DNA from: Phocaeicola coprophilus DSM 18228 = JCM 13818
Lineage (GTDB): Bacteria; Bacteroidota; Bacteroidia; Bacteroidales; Bacteroidaceae
Length of the DNA stretch: 37,199 bases
Assembly (NCBI RefSeq): GCF_000157915.1
Contig: NZ_EQ973631.1
Location: forward strand, 82,022 to 119,220
Reading direction: 5' to 3'
In this document: in pieces, positions 1-8,052 of the stretch
Layout: each line of letters starts with the position of its first letter
Position numbering within the stretch: the stretch's first letter is position 1
Made by a program: the position numbers and the translations under genes
Notes under the pieces: model-generated
Told to the model about the DNA's origin: nothing
Database searches by the model: none
What the model saw: only the letters and a program-made list of their open reading frames with translations

Positions 1-762
1 CTTGCTGATCAGCGCCTGTGCTACATTTGCAGCAGTTGTGTAATCTTCCATATCGAGTGCAACACGTGCTTTGAGCACCTGTACGACATCAGCCGTAATC
101 TTTGTTGAGTTAACGACTCCGGCAGTTGTAACATACTCTTCAGCTTTGGTGAGGTCATTCACGATATGCTGGTAAGTTTCCTGCAGTGAACTTCTTCCCG
201 GATAAGTCTCCGCATTCGGTCCCGGATTATAGGTATCTACCAGAGGAACTCCATATTCACGGGCAGCTGTTGATGGATTATAGTCCTTGCAGAAGTGGAG
301 AGCTAGTTCGCGGTATGCCATTGCTCTGCTGAAATATGCATGTCCCATGTACAGCTTGATTTGCTGTTTGTCCGCATCACTTATCTGTGGATCTTCCAGC
401 AACAGGGCAGCTTTCTGTATGAGCAGGTTGGCATTGGCAATGTAGTTATAGTTGCTGGACCAGCAGCTCTGTATGGTTCCATCCGTGATCTGGAAGTCCC
501 ATCTGTAGAATGAACCATAATTATTGCCATAGTCAGGGGTTGCTACTACCTGTCCGCTCTGTACGAGTTCGGTTGCAGCGATTGATCCCTGGATGTATCC
601 TCTCCATTCAGCATGGAAGAGGTTACTGTATTTTTCGCAGTCCCCGACGTTACGTACCGATTCATCGGTAGCGATGTTTGTTTCGGGGGTAAGATCCATG
701 TCACATGAAGACAAGGAGCAGCAGCATGCGATTGCTGATATGAGGAATAGTTTCTTGTTCAT
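1..762 (-). CDS. SusD/RagB-family outer-membrane glycan-binding lipoprotein (3' part beyond window)
   Basis: This is the cell-surface lipoprotein partner of the SusC-type porin encoded just upstream; in the family it caps the transporter and binds oligosaccharide. Only the first 254 codons lie in the window and the frame is still open at base 1. The protein begins MNKKLFLISAIACCC and has a lipobox ending LSSC near residue 20, followed by D and M, which fits a lipoprotein signal peptide. The sequence after it (DLTPETNIATDESV, then tetratricopeptide-like helices such as LYMGHAYFSRAMAYREL) is typical of the SusD_RagB N-terminal half. It starts 34 bases after the susC-like stop, so the two are almost certainly cotranscribed. 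The substrate cannot be told from this fragment. The family call is firm; the specific ligand is unknown. Confidence 0.93.
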   Translation of the reverse strand, partial: MNKKLFLISAIACCCSLSSCDMDLTPETNIATDESVRNVGDCEKYSNLFHAEWRGYIQGSIAATELVQSGQVVATPDYGNNYGSFYRWDFQITDGTIQSCWSSNYNYIANANLLIQKAALLLEDPQISDADKQQIKLYMGHAYFSRAMAYRELALHFCKDYNPSTAAREYGVPLVDTYNPGPNAETYPGRSSLQETYQHIVNDLTKAEEYVTTAGVVNSTKITADVVQVLKARVALDMEDYTTAANVAQALISK

Positions 763-796
763 ATACCAAATCTTTTTAAAGTTTGTAGAGAATTTA

Positions 797-3763
797 TCAG
801 AACGTTAGTTCGGCACCTACGGCAAACTGTCGGGTGTTGGGGTATTTACCCAACTGCAGATTTGAGTCTATTTCGGGGTCTGCTCCCTTATATTGAGTAA
901 CGGTCCACAGATTACGTCCTACACCGAAGATGCGTACTCCCTTGATAAATCCAGCTTTGCTGAGCAACGATTCAGGGAAGGAATAACTGATCGTCAGATT
1001 TTTCAGACGCATGAAGGAAGCATTCTCCAGCAAGTGTGTATCGAACTGACGGGTAGAGTTGGCTGCCGGAATGTCTGTGATCTGTCCCGGGGTTGTCCAC
1101 ATATTCGCCATTTCAACGGACTGGTTGAACTGTCCTACGAAATTGGGATTCTCTACGAAATAACGGTCATTGTCGATCAGGTATTTGCCCAGCATGAAAG
1201 AGAAGTTCGCATCTACACTGAATCCTTTCCATGAAAGGCGTGTATTGAAACCTCCAGACCAGGGTGCATACTGGTTCTTTCCGGTAAATACAGCATAGTT
1301 GTCCGAATATTCCTTGGTTTCGTTTCCTTTGTCGTCAAGCCAGATCTGCTGTCCGTCTTCCGGATCTACGCCAACCCATCTTACATAGTAGAAGTCGCCG
1401 AGAGATTCGCCTACCTGATATTTTATACCTGTATTAGGCAACACATATTCACTGCGTCCGCCGAAGAGTTCCGTGATCTGGTTCTTGTTGTAGTTGATGT
1501 TTCCGGCTATACTCCAGTAGAAATCTTTGGTATTGAAAAGCTCATACTGTACGGAAACCTCAAATCCGCGGTTGTACATGCTTCCGATATTTCCCCATCC
1601 GGATCCGTGTCCTGTAGTATATGAATAGGGAATTGTCATCAGCATGTCGCTGGTCACTTTGTTATAGAAGTCAACGCTTAAGTCCAGGCGGTTGAACATG
1701 CGTGTGCTGATGCCGATGTTCAGGGATTTCTGCTTTTCCCAGGTCAGGTCATCGTTCTGCACGCTTGAAATACCGAAAGCAGAGCCACCCTGATATTTGC
1801 CAACTTCAACCAGTCCTAATGACGGATAATACGGATCACTACTGAATGCGGAGTTACCCGTCGTACCATAGCTTGCTTTCAGAGAGAGTTCATTGAGCCA
1901 TTCGGCACTTTGCATGAAGTTTTCTTTCTTGATGTTCCACATGGCTCCGACAGAGAAGAAGGAAGCCCATCGGTTATTCTTTCCGAATACGGAAGAGCCG
2001 TCTGTACGGAAAGACAAGTCAAGATAATACTTCTCTGCATAGTTATACTCACCGCGTGCGAAGTATGAATTCATCACTTTTTTCTGGATGCTGGCAGTGG
2101 GGTTCTGCGGAGTTGTACCATGACTTAACAGTGTCAGGCGGTCGTCGGTGATTCCACTGACACTTGCACCAAATGCGCTGCCATCGTAGATGATGGCTTC
2201 CTGTCCGATCAGAATCGTTGCGTTATGTACCTTGTTTATGTCGAATTTATATTCGGCTGTATTGGTGAATGTCATGGATGAGTAACGCTGGAAAGTTTCA
2301 CTGGCCGAACCGGAATTGTTATTGAATGCAGCCGGAAGCTGTCTGTAACGATATCTGTAGTCGAATGCATCCAATGCCTGTGAAGCGCGGAGCGTCAGGC
2401 CTTTCACCGGAGTCAGTTCTTCGAACATATTTCCGTACAGGCGAAGTTTGTTCTTCTGTCCCGGCTGATTTTCCAGCAGATAATACGGATTCCACAGACC
2501 GAGCACATCGAAAAAGTCCTTGCGGTCTCCGTAATGCCATTTGCCGTTTCCGTCGTCAACGATTTTGTAGGGCGTTTCCCAGGGAAGAGCCCAGCGGCTC
2601 AAGGTTGCTACGTTATAAGGATTGTTTCCCTTTGTTGCAAAGTTATTGGTTTCGTAATCTTCATAAGAAAGACCGAGGTTGACTCCGACACGCAGCCAGT
2701 CGAACACTTTCGTGTCGATATTGCTTCTCAGGGTTTCGCGTCTCATTCCTGATGCCGGCTCCACACCATCCTGATCGTAGTGGCTGGCAGAGATGAAATA
2801 ATTGGTATTATTGGCAACGCCGGTGATGCTGGCATCCAGTTGCCAGGTCGGTGCATTGTCTTTCATAAGATAAGACTGCCAGTCGGTAGAAATGCCCATA
2901 TCCATGTATTTCCGGATAATGGAAAAGTCTGCGTTGGGGGAGATTGTTTTCCACAAGTCATAATACTGGCTGGTTGTCATCATCCTGGTTGTCGGTAGAG
3001 CCGGTTCGGAAAATCCGTATTGTCCCTTGATGCTGACGGTCGGTTTGGCACCTCTTCCCCGTTTGGTTGTGATAACTACCACACCGTTGGCAGCACGTGA
3101 ACCATAGATAGAGGTGGAAGAAGCATCCTTCAAGACGGTTACGTTTTCGATATCGCTCGGGTTGATGGCCGTAAAGGCTCCTCCGGAGATCGGAGAACCG
3201 TCGAGGATAAACAGCGGTTCGTTGGATGAACTGATGGAACCGATACCGCGCAGACGCATGCTGACGCCTTCGCTCGGCTCACCGGAAGAAGTATAGACTT
3301 GCAGGCCGGCTACCTGTCCTTGCAAGGCATCTGCAAAGTTGGCGCTTGGCCGGTTTTCGATTTTGTCAGACCGGATGGCGACAACGGAACCTACGATTGA
3401 ACCCAGTTTTTTGGCCGAACCATAGGTTCCTGTCACCAAAACTTCATCCAGCACTTCTGCAGTGGGCTTCAGTTTGATGGTCAAGTCTGTTCTGTTTTTT
3501 TCTTTTATGTTGATTTTTTGAGTTTCCATTCCGATGAAAGAAATGACCAGAATCTGGGCTGACGACGGAACGTTGATGGTGAACTTTCCGTCCAGATCGG
3601 TTATGGTTCCGGTGTCGGTTCCTTCTATCTGAACCGTAGCTCCGACAATGGGCTCATTGTCTTCGGCAGACAAAACGCGTCCTGTTGCGTTAGATGATTG
3701 CGCTATGGCTATTCCTATGCTGAGAAACAGGCAGGCGAACAAAAACATTACTTTTAACTTCAT
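797..3763 (-). CDS. SusC/RagA-family TonB-dependent outer-membrane transporter
   Basis: This is a 988-residue TonB-linked transporter that would import oligosaccharides together with the SusD partner downstream. The chosen start is the ATG at 3763 (MKLKVMFLFACLF), because it begins a clean signal peptide ending near IAIAQ; the 28 residues encoded upstream do not look like protein. After the signal comes a carboxypeptidase-D-like beta-sandwich (NATGRVLSAEDNEPIVGATV to about residue 85), a TonB-box-like stretch (DEVLVTGTYG), the plug domain (DALQGQVAGLQV, LRGIGSISSSNEPLFILDG, SIYGSRAANGVVVITTKRG) and a long barrel ending in a terminal phenylalanine. I see no STN domain, so signalling to an anti-sigma factor is not indicated. 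No sensor, sigma factor or glycosidase lies beside it in the window. The transported glycan is unknown. Confidence 0.95.
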   Translation of the reverse strand: MKLKVMFLFACLFLSIGIAIAQSSNATGRVLSAEDNEPIVGATVQIEGTDTGTITDLDGKFTINVPSSAQILVISFIGMETQKINIKEKNRTDLTIKLKPTAEVLDEVLVTGTYGSAKKLGSIVGSVVAIRSDKIENRPSANFADALQGQVAGLQVYTSSGEPSEGVSMRLRGIGSISSSNEPLFILDGSPISGGAFTAINPSDIENVTVLKDASSTSIYGSRAANGVVVITTKRGRGAKPTVSIKGQYGFSEPALPTTRMMTTSQYYDLWKTISPNADFSIIRKYMDMGISTDWQSYLMKDNAPTWQLDASITGVANNTNYFISASHYDQDGVEPASGMRRETLRSNIDTKVFDWLRVGVNLGLSYEDYETNNFATKGNNPYNVATLSRWALPWETPYKIVDDGNGKWHYGDRKDFFDVLGLWNPYYLLENQPGQKNKLRLYGNMFEELTPVKGLTLRASQALDAFDYRYRYRQLPAAFNNNSGSASETFQRYSSMTFTNTAEYKFDINKVHNATILIGQEAIIYDGSAFGASVSGITDDRLTLLSHGTTPQNPTASIQKKVMNSYFARGEYNYAEKYYLDLSFRTDGSSVFGKNNRWASFFSVGAMWNIKKENFMQSAEWLNELSLKASYGTTGNSAFSSDPYYPSLGLVEVGKYQGGSAFGISSVQNDDLTWEKQKSLNIGISTRMFNRLDLSVDFYNKVTSDMLMTIPYSYTTGHGSGWGNIGSMYNRGFEVSVQYELFNTKDFYWSIAGNINYNKNQITELFGGRSEYVLPNTGIKYQVGESLGDFYYVRWVGVDPEDGQQIWLDDKGNETKEYSDNYAVFTGKNQYAPWSGGFNTRLSWKGFSVDANFSFMLGKYLIDNDRYFVENPNFVGQFNQSVEMANMWTTPGQITDIPAANSTRQFDTHLLENASFMRLKNLTISYSFPESLLSKAGFIKGVRIFGVGRNLWTVTQYKGADPEIDSNLQLGKYPNTRQFAVGAELTF

Positions 3764-3814
3764 AGTTTCTCTTATTATAAAAAAAGTACAATTATGTCTG
3801 TTCTCTGGGGAGTA

Positions 3815-3833
3815 TTTCCGGTTTGTCCGGAAA
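3815..3833 (-). other. Perfect 7-bp hairpin in the susC 5' leader
   Basis: Two 7-base arms (TTTCCGG and CCGGAAA) flank a 5-base loop, about 50-70 bases upstream of the susC-like start codon and inside the leader expected from the -7 box at 3873-3880. It could be a translational or antisense-RNA control element, but the sequence shows only the inverted repeat. Confidence 0.4.
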
Positions 3834-3872
3834 GGAAAAGAATCCATGGTCAGAAGGATATTTGACCGGTTG

Positions 3873-3880
3873 CAAAATTA
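3873..3880 (-). promoter_or_regulatory. Candidate -7 box for susCD
   Basis: The minus strand reads TAATTTTG, an exact match to the Bacteroidetes TAnnTTTG element, about 110 bases upstream of the susC-like start. I see no TTTG -33 element at the usual 19-21 base spacing; the nearest TTTG is only 12 bases upstream. A weak -33 would suit a promoter that needs an activator, which is common for glycan loci, but no regulator is in view. Confidence 0.35.
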
Positions 3881-4091
3881 TATATTATGAGTCAAATTCC
3901 GCTTTGGACGGGAGGGATGATTGTTTGTAACAGACGGACGTAACTTTCGTATAATCAGAGGGGTATGATTGTAATTTCTTGTAAAAATCCTTCCGGAGAC
4001 TTGTAAGGTCCGAAACTCTGTTCCAAAGGTCAGCAGGAAGTCCGGCCATCGTAAGTTTCAGGTCGTGGAGTTATGCAGACACCTTCGCAGA

Positions 4092-4311
4092 ATCGTATGC
4101 TCGTTGCGGCTTTATCGTATGCTCGTTGCGGCTTTATCGTGCGGTCGTTGCGGCCGAATTCTGCGGTCGATTCAGCCAGATTGTCCGCACGATTTTTCCG
4201 CCTCCAGACATGCTCCCAAAGCGGTACAGAAAAAGGCCTCGGGCTTTTAAAAAAACGTTTCGTTATTTATTGAAAAACGTTTCGGGCTTTACATGAAAAG
4301 AATTCGGCGTT
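4092..4311. repeat. Degenerate 22-bp tandem repeat tract
   Basis: The first block (4092-4179) has four 22-base units: 4092-4113 and 4114-4135 are identical (they start ATCGTATGCTCGTTGCGG), 4136-4157 matches at 16 of 22 positions, and 4158-4179 is more diverged. After a poorly matching gap, a second block with a different sequence runs in units of 22, 21, 22 and 22 bases (4225-4246, 4247-4267, 4268-4289, 4290-4311) sharing a core like GAAAAACGTTTCGGGCTT. Several second-block units have short palindromes near the middle (AGGCCT, AACGTT twice, GAATTC), but these are not evenly spaced. No coding frame explains it. The function is unknown. Confidence 0.7.
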
Positions 4312-4332
4312 TTTGGAGAAGCAAATGAGGAC

Positions 4333-4396
4333 AAAAAAATCCACCCCTTCTGTTCTTATCCTTTCCGGAGAAAGGGGGAAGAAAGAAGGGGTGGAT
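4333..4396 (-). terminator. Rho-independent terminator of tyrS
   Basis: A 13-base perfect stem (4339-4351 with 4384-4396, ATCCACCCCTTCT and its complement) encloses a second small hairpin (4360-4365 with 4370-4375). On the minus strand it is followed at once by seven T residues (4333-4339). It lies 31 bases past the tyrS stop and would end the tyrS transcript before the repeat tract. Confidence 0.8.
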
Positions 4397-4427
4397 GTCA
4401 GTAAATATGCTGTATGTCTGAATAAAC

Positions 4428-5720
4428 TTATTTAGCGATCAGCAGGTAATAGTTCTTTTTGCCTCGCTGGATCAGCAGGTATTTTTTATCCAGCAGATCA
4501 GCAGCAGTAATTACCTGGTCGAATGCACCCAGCTTTTCCTTGTTCAGTGAAACGCCGCCGCCCTGTACCAACTTCCGCATCTCGCCTTTGGAAGGGAATA
4601 CGGCAGCTTTTTCCGTAAGCAGGTCTACAGCCTTGATACCGGCTTCGATTTCAGCTTTTGATACTTCAAACTGAGGTACACCTTCGAATACAGACAGCAA
4701 AGTTTCTTCGTCCAGTTTCTTCAGTGCATCGGAAGTTGCATTACCGAAGAGGATGCCTGATGCTTCTACCGCAGCATTGTAGTCAGCTTCCGAGTGTACC
4801 ATGATGGTTACTTCCTTAGCCAGTCGTTTCTGCAGTACGCGCAGGTGCGGAGCCTGTTCGTGTTCGGCGGTCAGTGCGTCGATTTCTTCCTTGCTCAGTG
4901 AGGTGAATATCTTGATGTATCGCTTGGCATCTTCGTCGCTTACGTTCAGCCAGAACTGATAGAATTTGTATGGAGAAGTATATCGGGGATCGAGCCAGAT
5001 ATTTCCTGATTCTGTTTTACCAAATTTACCTCCGTCAGCTTTAGTGATCAGCGGGCAGGTCAGTGCGTATACTTCACCGCCGTTCGTACGGCGAATCAGT
5101 TCAGCTCCTGTCGTGATGTTTCCCCATTGGTCAGATCCACCCAGCTGGAGTTTGCAGTTCTTGGTTTCATACAGATGCAGGAAGTCATAGCCTTGCAGCA
5201 GCTGATAAGTGAACTCAGTGAATGAAAGACCGTCACGAGCTTCCCCATTCAGACGTTTCTGAACAGATTCCTTAGCCATCATGTAGTTGACAGTGATGTG
5301 TTTTCCCACTGTACGTGCGAAGTCAAGGAAAGAGAAGTCTTTCATCCAGTCGTAGTTGTTTACCAGTTCTGCCTTGTTCGGGGCGTCCGACTCAAAGTCG
5401 AGGAATTTGCCCAACTGCTTTTTGATGCACTCCTGATTGTGGCGCAGAGTTTCTTCGTCCAGCAGGTTACGTTCCTGTGATTTACCGGACGGGTCACCGA
5501 TCATACCGGTAGCACCTCCTACCAGAGCCAGCGGCTTGTGTCCGCAGCGTTGGAAATGCCGCAGCATCATCACACCACACAAGTGGCCGATATGCAGTGA
5601 GTCGGCAGTGGGGTCGATACCCAGGTAAGCCGTAACCATTTCCTTTTCCAGCAGTTCTTCAGTGCCCGGCATCATGGTGTGCACCATGCCGCGCCATCTT
5701 AATTCTTCTACAAAATTCAT
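4428..5720 (-). CDS. tyrS: Tyrosyl-tRNA synthetase
   Basis: This cytosolic class I synthetase charges tRNA-Tyr with tyrosine. The 430-residue length fits bacterial TyrRS of the KFGKT-type subgroup. The HIGH signature is at residues 43-46, the tyrosine pocket and dimer motifs YQLLQGYDF (172-180) and GGSDQWGNI (194-202) are intact, and the KMSKS equivalent is KFGKT at 232-236. The C-terminal part ends in an S4-like RNA-binding domain ([11 protein letters not shown] and KKNYYLLI). The start at 5720 follows a good promoter, and the gene ends at a strong terminator, so it can be a single-gene transcript although it lies 93 bases after the TatD-type gene. Confidence 0.97.
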   Translation of the reverse strand: MNFVEELRWRGMVHTMMPGTEELLEKEMVTAYLGIDPTADSLHIGHLCGVMMLRHFQRCGHKPLALVGGATGMIGDPSGKSQERNLLDEETLRHNQECIKKQLGKFLDFESDAPNKAELVNNYDWMKDFSFLDFARTVGKHITVNYMMAKESVQKRLNGEARDGLSFTEFTYQLLQGYDFLHLYETKNCKLQLGGSDQWGNITTGAELIRRTNGGEVYALTCPLITKADGGKFGKTESGNIWLDPRYTSPYKFYQFWLNVSDEDAKRYIKIFTSLSKEEIDALTAEHEQAPHLRVLQKRLAKEVTIMVHSEADYNAAVEASGILFGNATSDALKKLDEETLLSVFEGVPQFEVSKAEIEAGIKAVDLLTEKAAVFPSKGEMRKLVQGGGVSLNKEKLGAFDQVITAADLLDKKYLLIQRGKKNYYLLIAK

Positions 5721-5779
5721 CGAATGAAATACTTAATTTAACATATTAGTTCTCGTCATCCGGTTTCGGATGTTGCGGA

Positions 5780-5810
5780 CAAAAGTACGACACTTTATCT
5801 GAATAACCAA
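5780..5810 (-). promoter_or_regulatory. Promoter of tyrS
   Basis: On the minus strand TTGG (5810-5807) is followed after 19 bases by TACTTTTG (5787-5780), which matches the Bacteroidetes -33/-7 consensus (TTTG, 19-21 bases, TAnnTTTG). The predicted transcript would start near 5773 and give tyrS a leader of about 50 bases. Confidence 0.55.
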
Positions 5811-5813
5811 TTT

Positions 5814-6458
5814 TTAGCGGCTAAAAAAGAGACGGTTAGTGTTTTCCGTGATTTCATGGAGCAGCTCCCGGCCGGAAATGCCGCGCAGGGAAGCAGCTTT
5901 TTCTGCCAGCTGCAGGACGGAGACCGGTGCAGTATCGGTTTCTAACAACAGGCGGTCGGAGGGAGTGGAGACAAGTGCCTGCGGCTGGTATTTTTCTCCG
6001 AACGAGAGATAAAATCCGTGACGCAGGTAGCTGGCTGCCAGTTCTTTTTTCCCGCGGAAACCGTGAATAATCCAGGGCTGGCTGGCAGAAGTCTCATGCC
6101 GTAAGGCAATGATTTCGTTGGAAGTCTTTACAATGTGCAGAATCAGCGGCAGTTGATATTGTTCGGACAGTCGGACGGTTTCCAGAAAAGCTGTCCGCTG
6201 AAGTTCGTAGGAGACCGGGCAACATTTGTCGAGACCGGCCTCTCCCAATGCAATGACGCGGGAGTCGGCAGCCAGCATTTCAGCCATCCATTCCAGTTGG
6301 CCGGGCAGATTCTCTTCTGTAAGATACCAGGGATGAAGGCTGACACTCAGGTAACGGGCCTGTTGGAATTCCGGAGTGTGGCAGTCCTGCATGCCGCAGT
6401 TCAGCAGCACGTGTTCCGGATGGTCGGTCAGTTGGTGGGAATGAATGTCGAGCAGCAT
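5814..6458 (-). CDS. TatD-family metal-dependent hydrolase
   Basis: This 214-residue protein has the metal ligands of the TatD DNase family: HSH near residues 6-8 (DIHSHQ), a glutamate in ALGEAGLDK, histidines in LILHIVKT and WIIHGFRG, and an aspartate in LLLETD. The ending ITENTNRLF also matches the family. Members are 3'-5' nucleases or related phosphoesterases on DNA or RNA ends; the true substrate here is not evident. It is about 45 residues shorter than enterobacterial TatD, as is usual for the compact Bacteroidetes form. It follows yidD by 15 bases and reads in the same direction, so it is likely part of the rnpA-yidD transcript. Confidence 0.88.
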   Translation of the reverse strand: MLLDIHSHQLTDHPEHVLLNCGMQDCHTPEFQQARYLSVSLHPWYLTEENLPGQLEWMAEMLAADSRVIALGEAGLDKCCPVSYELQRTAFLETVRLSEQYQLPLILHIVKTSNEIIALRHETSASQPWIIHGFRGKKELAASYLRHGFYLSFGEKYQPQALVSTPSDRLLLETDTAPVSVLQLAEKAASLRGISGRELLHEITENTNRLFFSR

Positions 6459-6473
6459 AGCGGGATCGGTTGG

Positions 6474-6695
6474 TCAAGGGACGGGATCATAGCCTGAACC
6501 TCCCCAGGGATGACAGCGCAGGATACGGCGGATGGCCAGCCAGAGGCCCTTGAACGGACCGTGTTTCTTCAGCGCTTCAATGGCATATTGTGAACAGGTC
6601 GGTGTAAACCGGCAGGAAGGAGGGGTGAACGGTGAGATACAGTTCCGGTAAAAATAAATCGGAAGCAGCAGCAGATAAGTAAGCAGCCGTTTCAT
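6474..6695 (-). CDS. yidD: Membrane protein insertion efficiency factor YidD
   Basis: This 73-residue protein has the YidD/DUF37 signature: an N-terminal membrane-associated helix ([20 protein letters not shown]), the core [19 protein letters not shown], and the end [13 protein letters not shown]. Family members assist insertion of membrane proteins with YidC. Its ATG overlaps the stop of rnpA by 4 bases, so the two are translationally coupled, as in most bacteria. Unlike the classical rpmH-rnpA-yidD-yidC order, no rpmH or yidC is beside it here. Confidence 0.95.
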   Translation of the reverse strand: MKRLLTYLLLLPIYFYRNCISPFTPPSCRFTPTCSQYAIEALKKHGPFKGLWLAIRRILRCHPWGGSGYDPVP

Positions 6696-7087
6696 ACCAG
6701 ACGTTCTGTTGTCAGCTGGAGCAGGTGCTTTACCTTCTCTTCCACTTCCTGGGAGGAGTGAAGATTATTGTCCAGCCAGATAAAGGCTACGATGGCTTTC
6801 TTGCCGGAAGCATTCAGAGCATCAAGCAGAATATCCTTGTGCTTGCGGTAAGCTTCGCGGATCTGGCGCTTGACGCGGTTACGTTTCACTGCCCGTTTGA
6901 AGCGTTTTTTGGGCACACTGATCAGTATGGCAGCAGTAGGCCTTGTTTCTTCTTCGATCGGCATATACACGATGCGCAGAGGGAAGGCCGGCAATGACTT
7001 GCCTCCTCCGGAGAACAGTCTTTCAATAAGCAGGCGGCTGTTCAACCGTTCTTTCTTGGGCAGGGTATAGGTTTGGGTTGCTGTCAT
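6692..7087 (-). CDS. rnpA: Ribonuclease P protein component
   Basis: This is the small basic protein that binds the RNase P RNA and helps mature tRNA 5' ends. The 131-residue sequence begins with the expected [18 protein letters not shown] and carries the RNR signature [18 protein letters not shown] in the middle. The gene overlaps yidD by 4 bases. There is a 214-base gap to hemD upstream that includes a strong inverted repeat, so rnpA may be expressed separately from hemD; I could not identify a convincing -33/-7 promoter in that gap. Confidence 0.96.
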   Translation of the reverse strand: MTATQTYTLPKKERLNSRLLIERLFSGGGKSLPAFPLRIVYMPIEEETRPTAAILISVPKKRFKRAVKRNRVKRQIREAYRKHKDILLDALNASGKKAIVAFIWLDNNLHSSQEVEEKVKHLLQLTTERLV

Positions 7088-7167
7088 AAACGCTTTCCTT
7101 TTGGGGTGGGATAAAGAGGCCGGAAAACCGGTTGTGTATATTCCTTACTTGTTGTTTGGTAGGAAAA

Positions 7168-7215
7168 GAGTTAAAGTCAATACTCCGTTGAAACTGGCGT
7201 TATTGACTTTAACTC
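7168..7215. repeat. Perfect 15-bp inverted repeat downstream of hemD
   Basis: Arms 7168-7182 (GAGTTAAAGTCAATA) and 7201-7215 are perfect reverse complements around an 18-base spacer. On the minus strand the second arm is followed by TTTTCC, so it could act as a terminator or attenuator after hemD. The arm is AT-rich and the loop is long, which is not typical of a terminator; a dispersed palindromic repeat is the other option. Confidence 0.55.
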
Positions 7216-7228
7216 CTGAACTCAGTCG

Positions 7229-7262
7229 GCAGGCTGTTGCTTCTTTCGGAAGTGCAACCTGC
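7229..7262. repeat. Second imperfect hairpin beside the 15-bp inverted repeat
   Basis: GCAGG (7229-7233) pairs with CCTGC (7258-7262), and TTGC (7237-7240) with GCAA (7254-7257), leaving a small internal bulge and a pyrimidine-rich loop. It lies 14 bases from the perfect inverted repeat. Together they make a two-hairpin block filling much of the hemD-rnpA gap. No T-run follows on either strand. Confidence 0.35.
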
Positions 7263-7301
7263 TAACTTGTTATAAACTAAAAAAACGCTTTTTCCTGCGA
7301 A

Positions 7302-8048
7302 TTATCGGTTTTGTTCTCCAATAAACAGGTCCAGTGCGGCTGGCATGGAAGGAGCAGCTGCGCTGGGAGCTTCCAGATCAAGGCGAAGACCAGCTTCCTT
7401 GACTGCTTTGGCAGTAGTCGGTCCGAAGCATCCGATAGCGATATCTTTCTGTTCGAAACCCGGGAAGTTCTTCATCAGTGACTGGATTCCGGCCGGACTG
7501 AAGAACACCAGCATGTCATAGTCGGACATTTCTTCCGGCTTGAAGTCGTTGCTGACTGTGCGGTACATGACAGCTTCAGTGTGCTGGATTTTGTTCTTGT
7601 CGAGCAGATCCTTTACTTCGTCATTGTGTACGTCTGACATCGGTACGAAGTATTTTTCTGTATTATGCTTCACCATGAGGGGCACCAGATCAGCAAACTT
7701 TCCTGTTGCACCGAAAAATACTTTGCGCTTGCGATATTGCACATACTTCTGGATATATAATGCAATAGTCTCGGAAGTACAGAAATATTTCATGGTTTCC
7801 GGAATTGTTACTCGAAGCTCAACGCAAAGATTAAAGAAATGATCAATGGCGTGACGTGAGGTGAACACGATTGCCGTATGATCCAGAATAGAAACCTTCT
7901 GTTGTCTGAACTCTTTAGCCGACAAGCTTTCTACTTTTATGAACGGGCGAAAATCTATCTTCACTCCGTATTTCTCAGCGATATCAAAATAGGGTGACTT
8001 TTCAGATGTTGGTTTAGGCTGAGAAACTAGAACTTTCTTTATCTTCAA
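7302..8048 (-). CDS. hemD: Uroporphyrinogen-III synthase
   Basis: HemD closes and isomerises hydroxymethylbilane to uroporphyrinogen III in tetrapyrrole synthesis. The 248-residue protein has the diverged but recognisable family pattern: MKIKKVLVSQPKPTSEKSPYFDIAEKYG at the start, then IVFTSRHAIDHFF, YFCTSETIALYI, VMYRTVSND, MLVFFSPAGIQSLMKNFP and CFGPTTAKAVKEAGL. It lies 4 bases after the DUF4271 gene, so it should share that transcript; a TAnnTTTG box inside the end of the DUF4271 gene could supply a second start. No other haem genes are nearby. Many Bacteroides make haem only partially, so its product could feed sirohaem or corrinoid steps. Confidence 0.9.
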   Translation of the reverse strand: MKIKKVLVSQPKPTSEKSPYFDIAEKYGVKIDFRPFIKVESLSAKEFRQQKVSILDHTAIVFTSRHAIDHFFNLCVELRVTIPETMKYFCTSETIALYIQKYVQYRKRKVFFGATGKFADLVPLMVKHNTEKYFVPMSDVHNDEVKDLLDKNKIQHTEAVMYRTVSNDFKPEEMSDYDMLVFFSPAGIQSLMKNFPGFEQKDIAIGCFGPTTAKAVKEAGLRLDLEAPSAAAPSMPAALDLFIGEQNR

Positions 8049-8052
8049 TGTC

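Larger units (their letters stand above)
3764..4427. other. 664-bp gene-free stretch between susC-like gene and tyrS
   Basis: From the susC side the stretch holds a leader of about 100 bases with a small perfect hairpin (3815-3833), a candidate -7 box (3873-3880), about 200 bases in which I recognise nothing, a 22-bp periodic repeat tract (about 4092-4311), and the tyrS terminator (4333-4396). Short open frames here are not credible genes: they overlap the repeats and resemble no family I know. Confidence 0.7.

Noticed and set aside
3764..3847. Upstream extension of the SusC-like protein to an ATG at 3847
   Set aside because: The added 28 residues precede a clear signal peptide and cover leader sequence with a hairpin.
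4065..4273. Small plus-strand frames in the susC-tyrS gap
   Set aside because: They run through tandem repeats, overlap each other, and have no promoter or homologue that I recognise.
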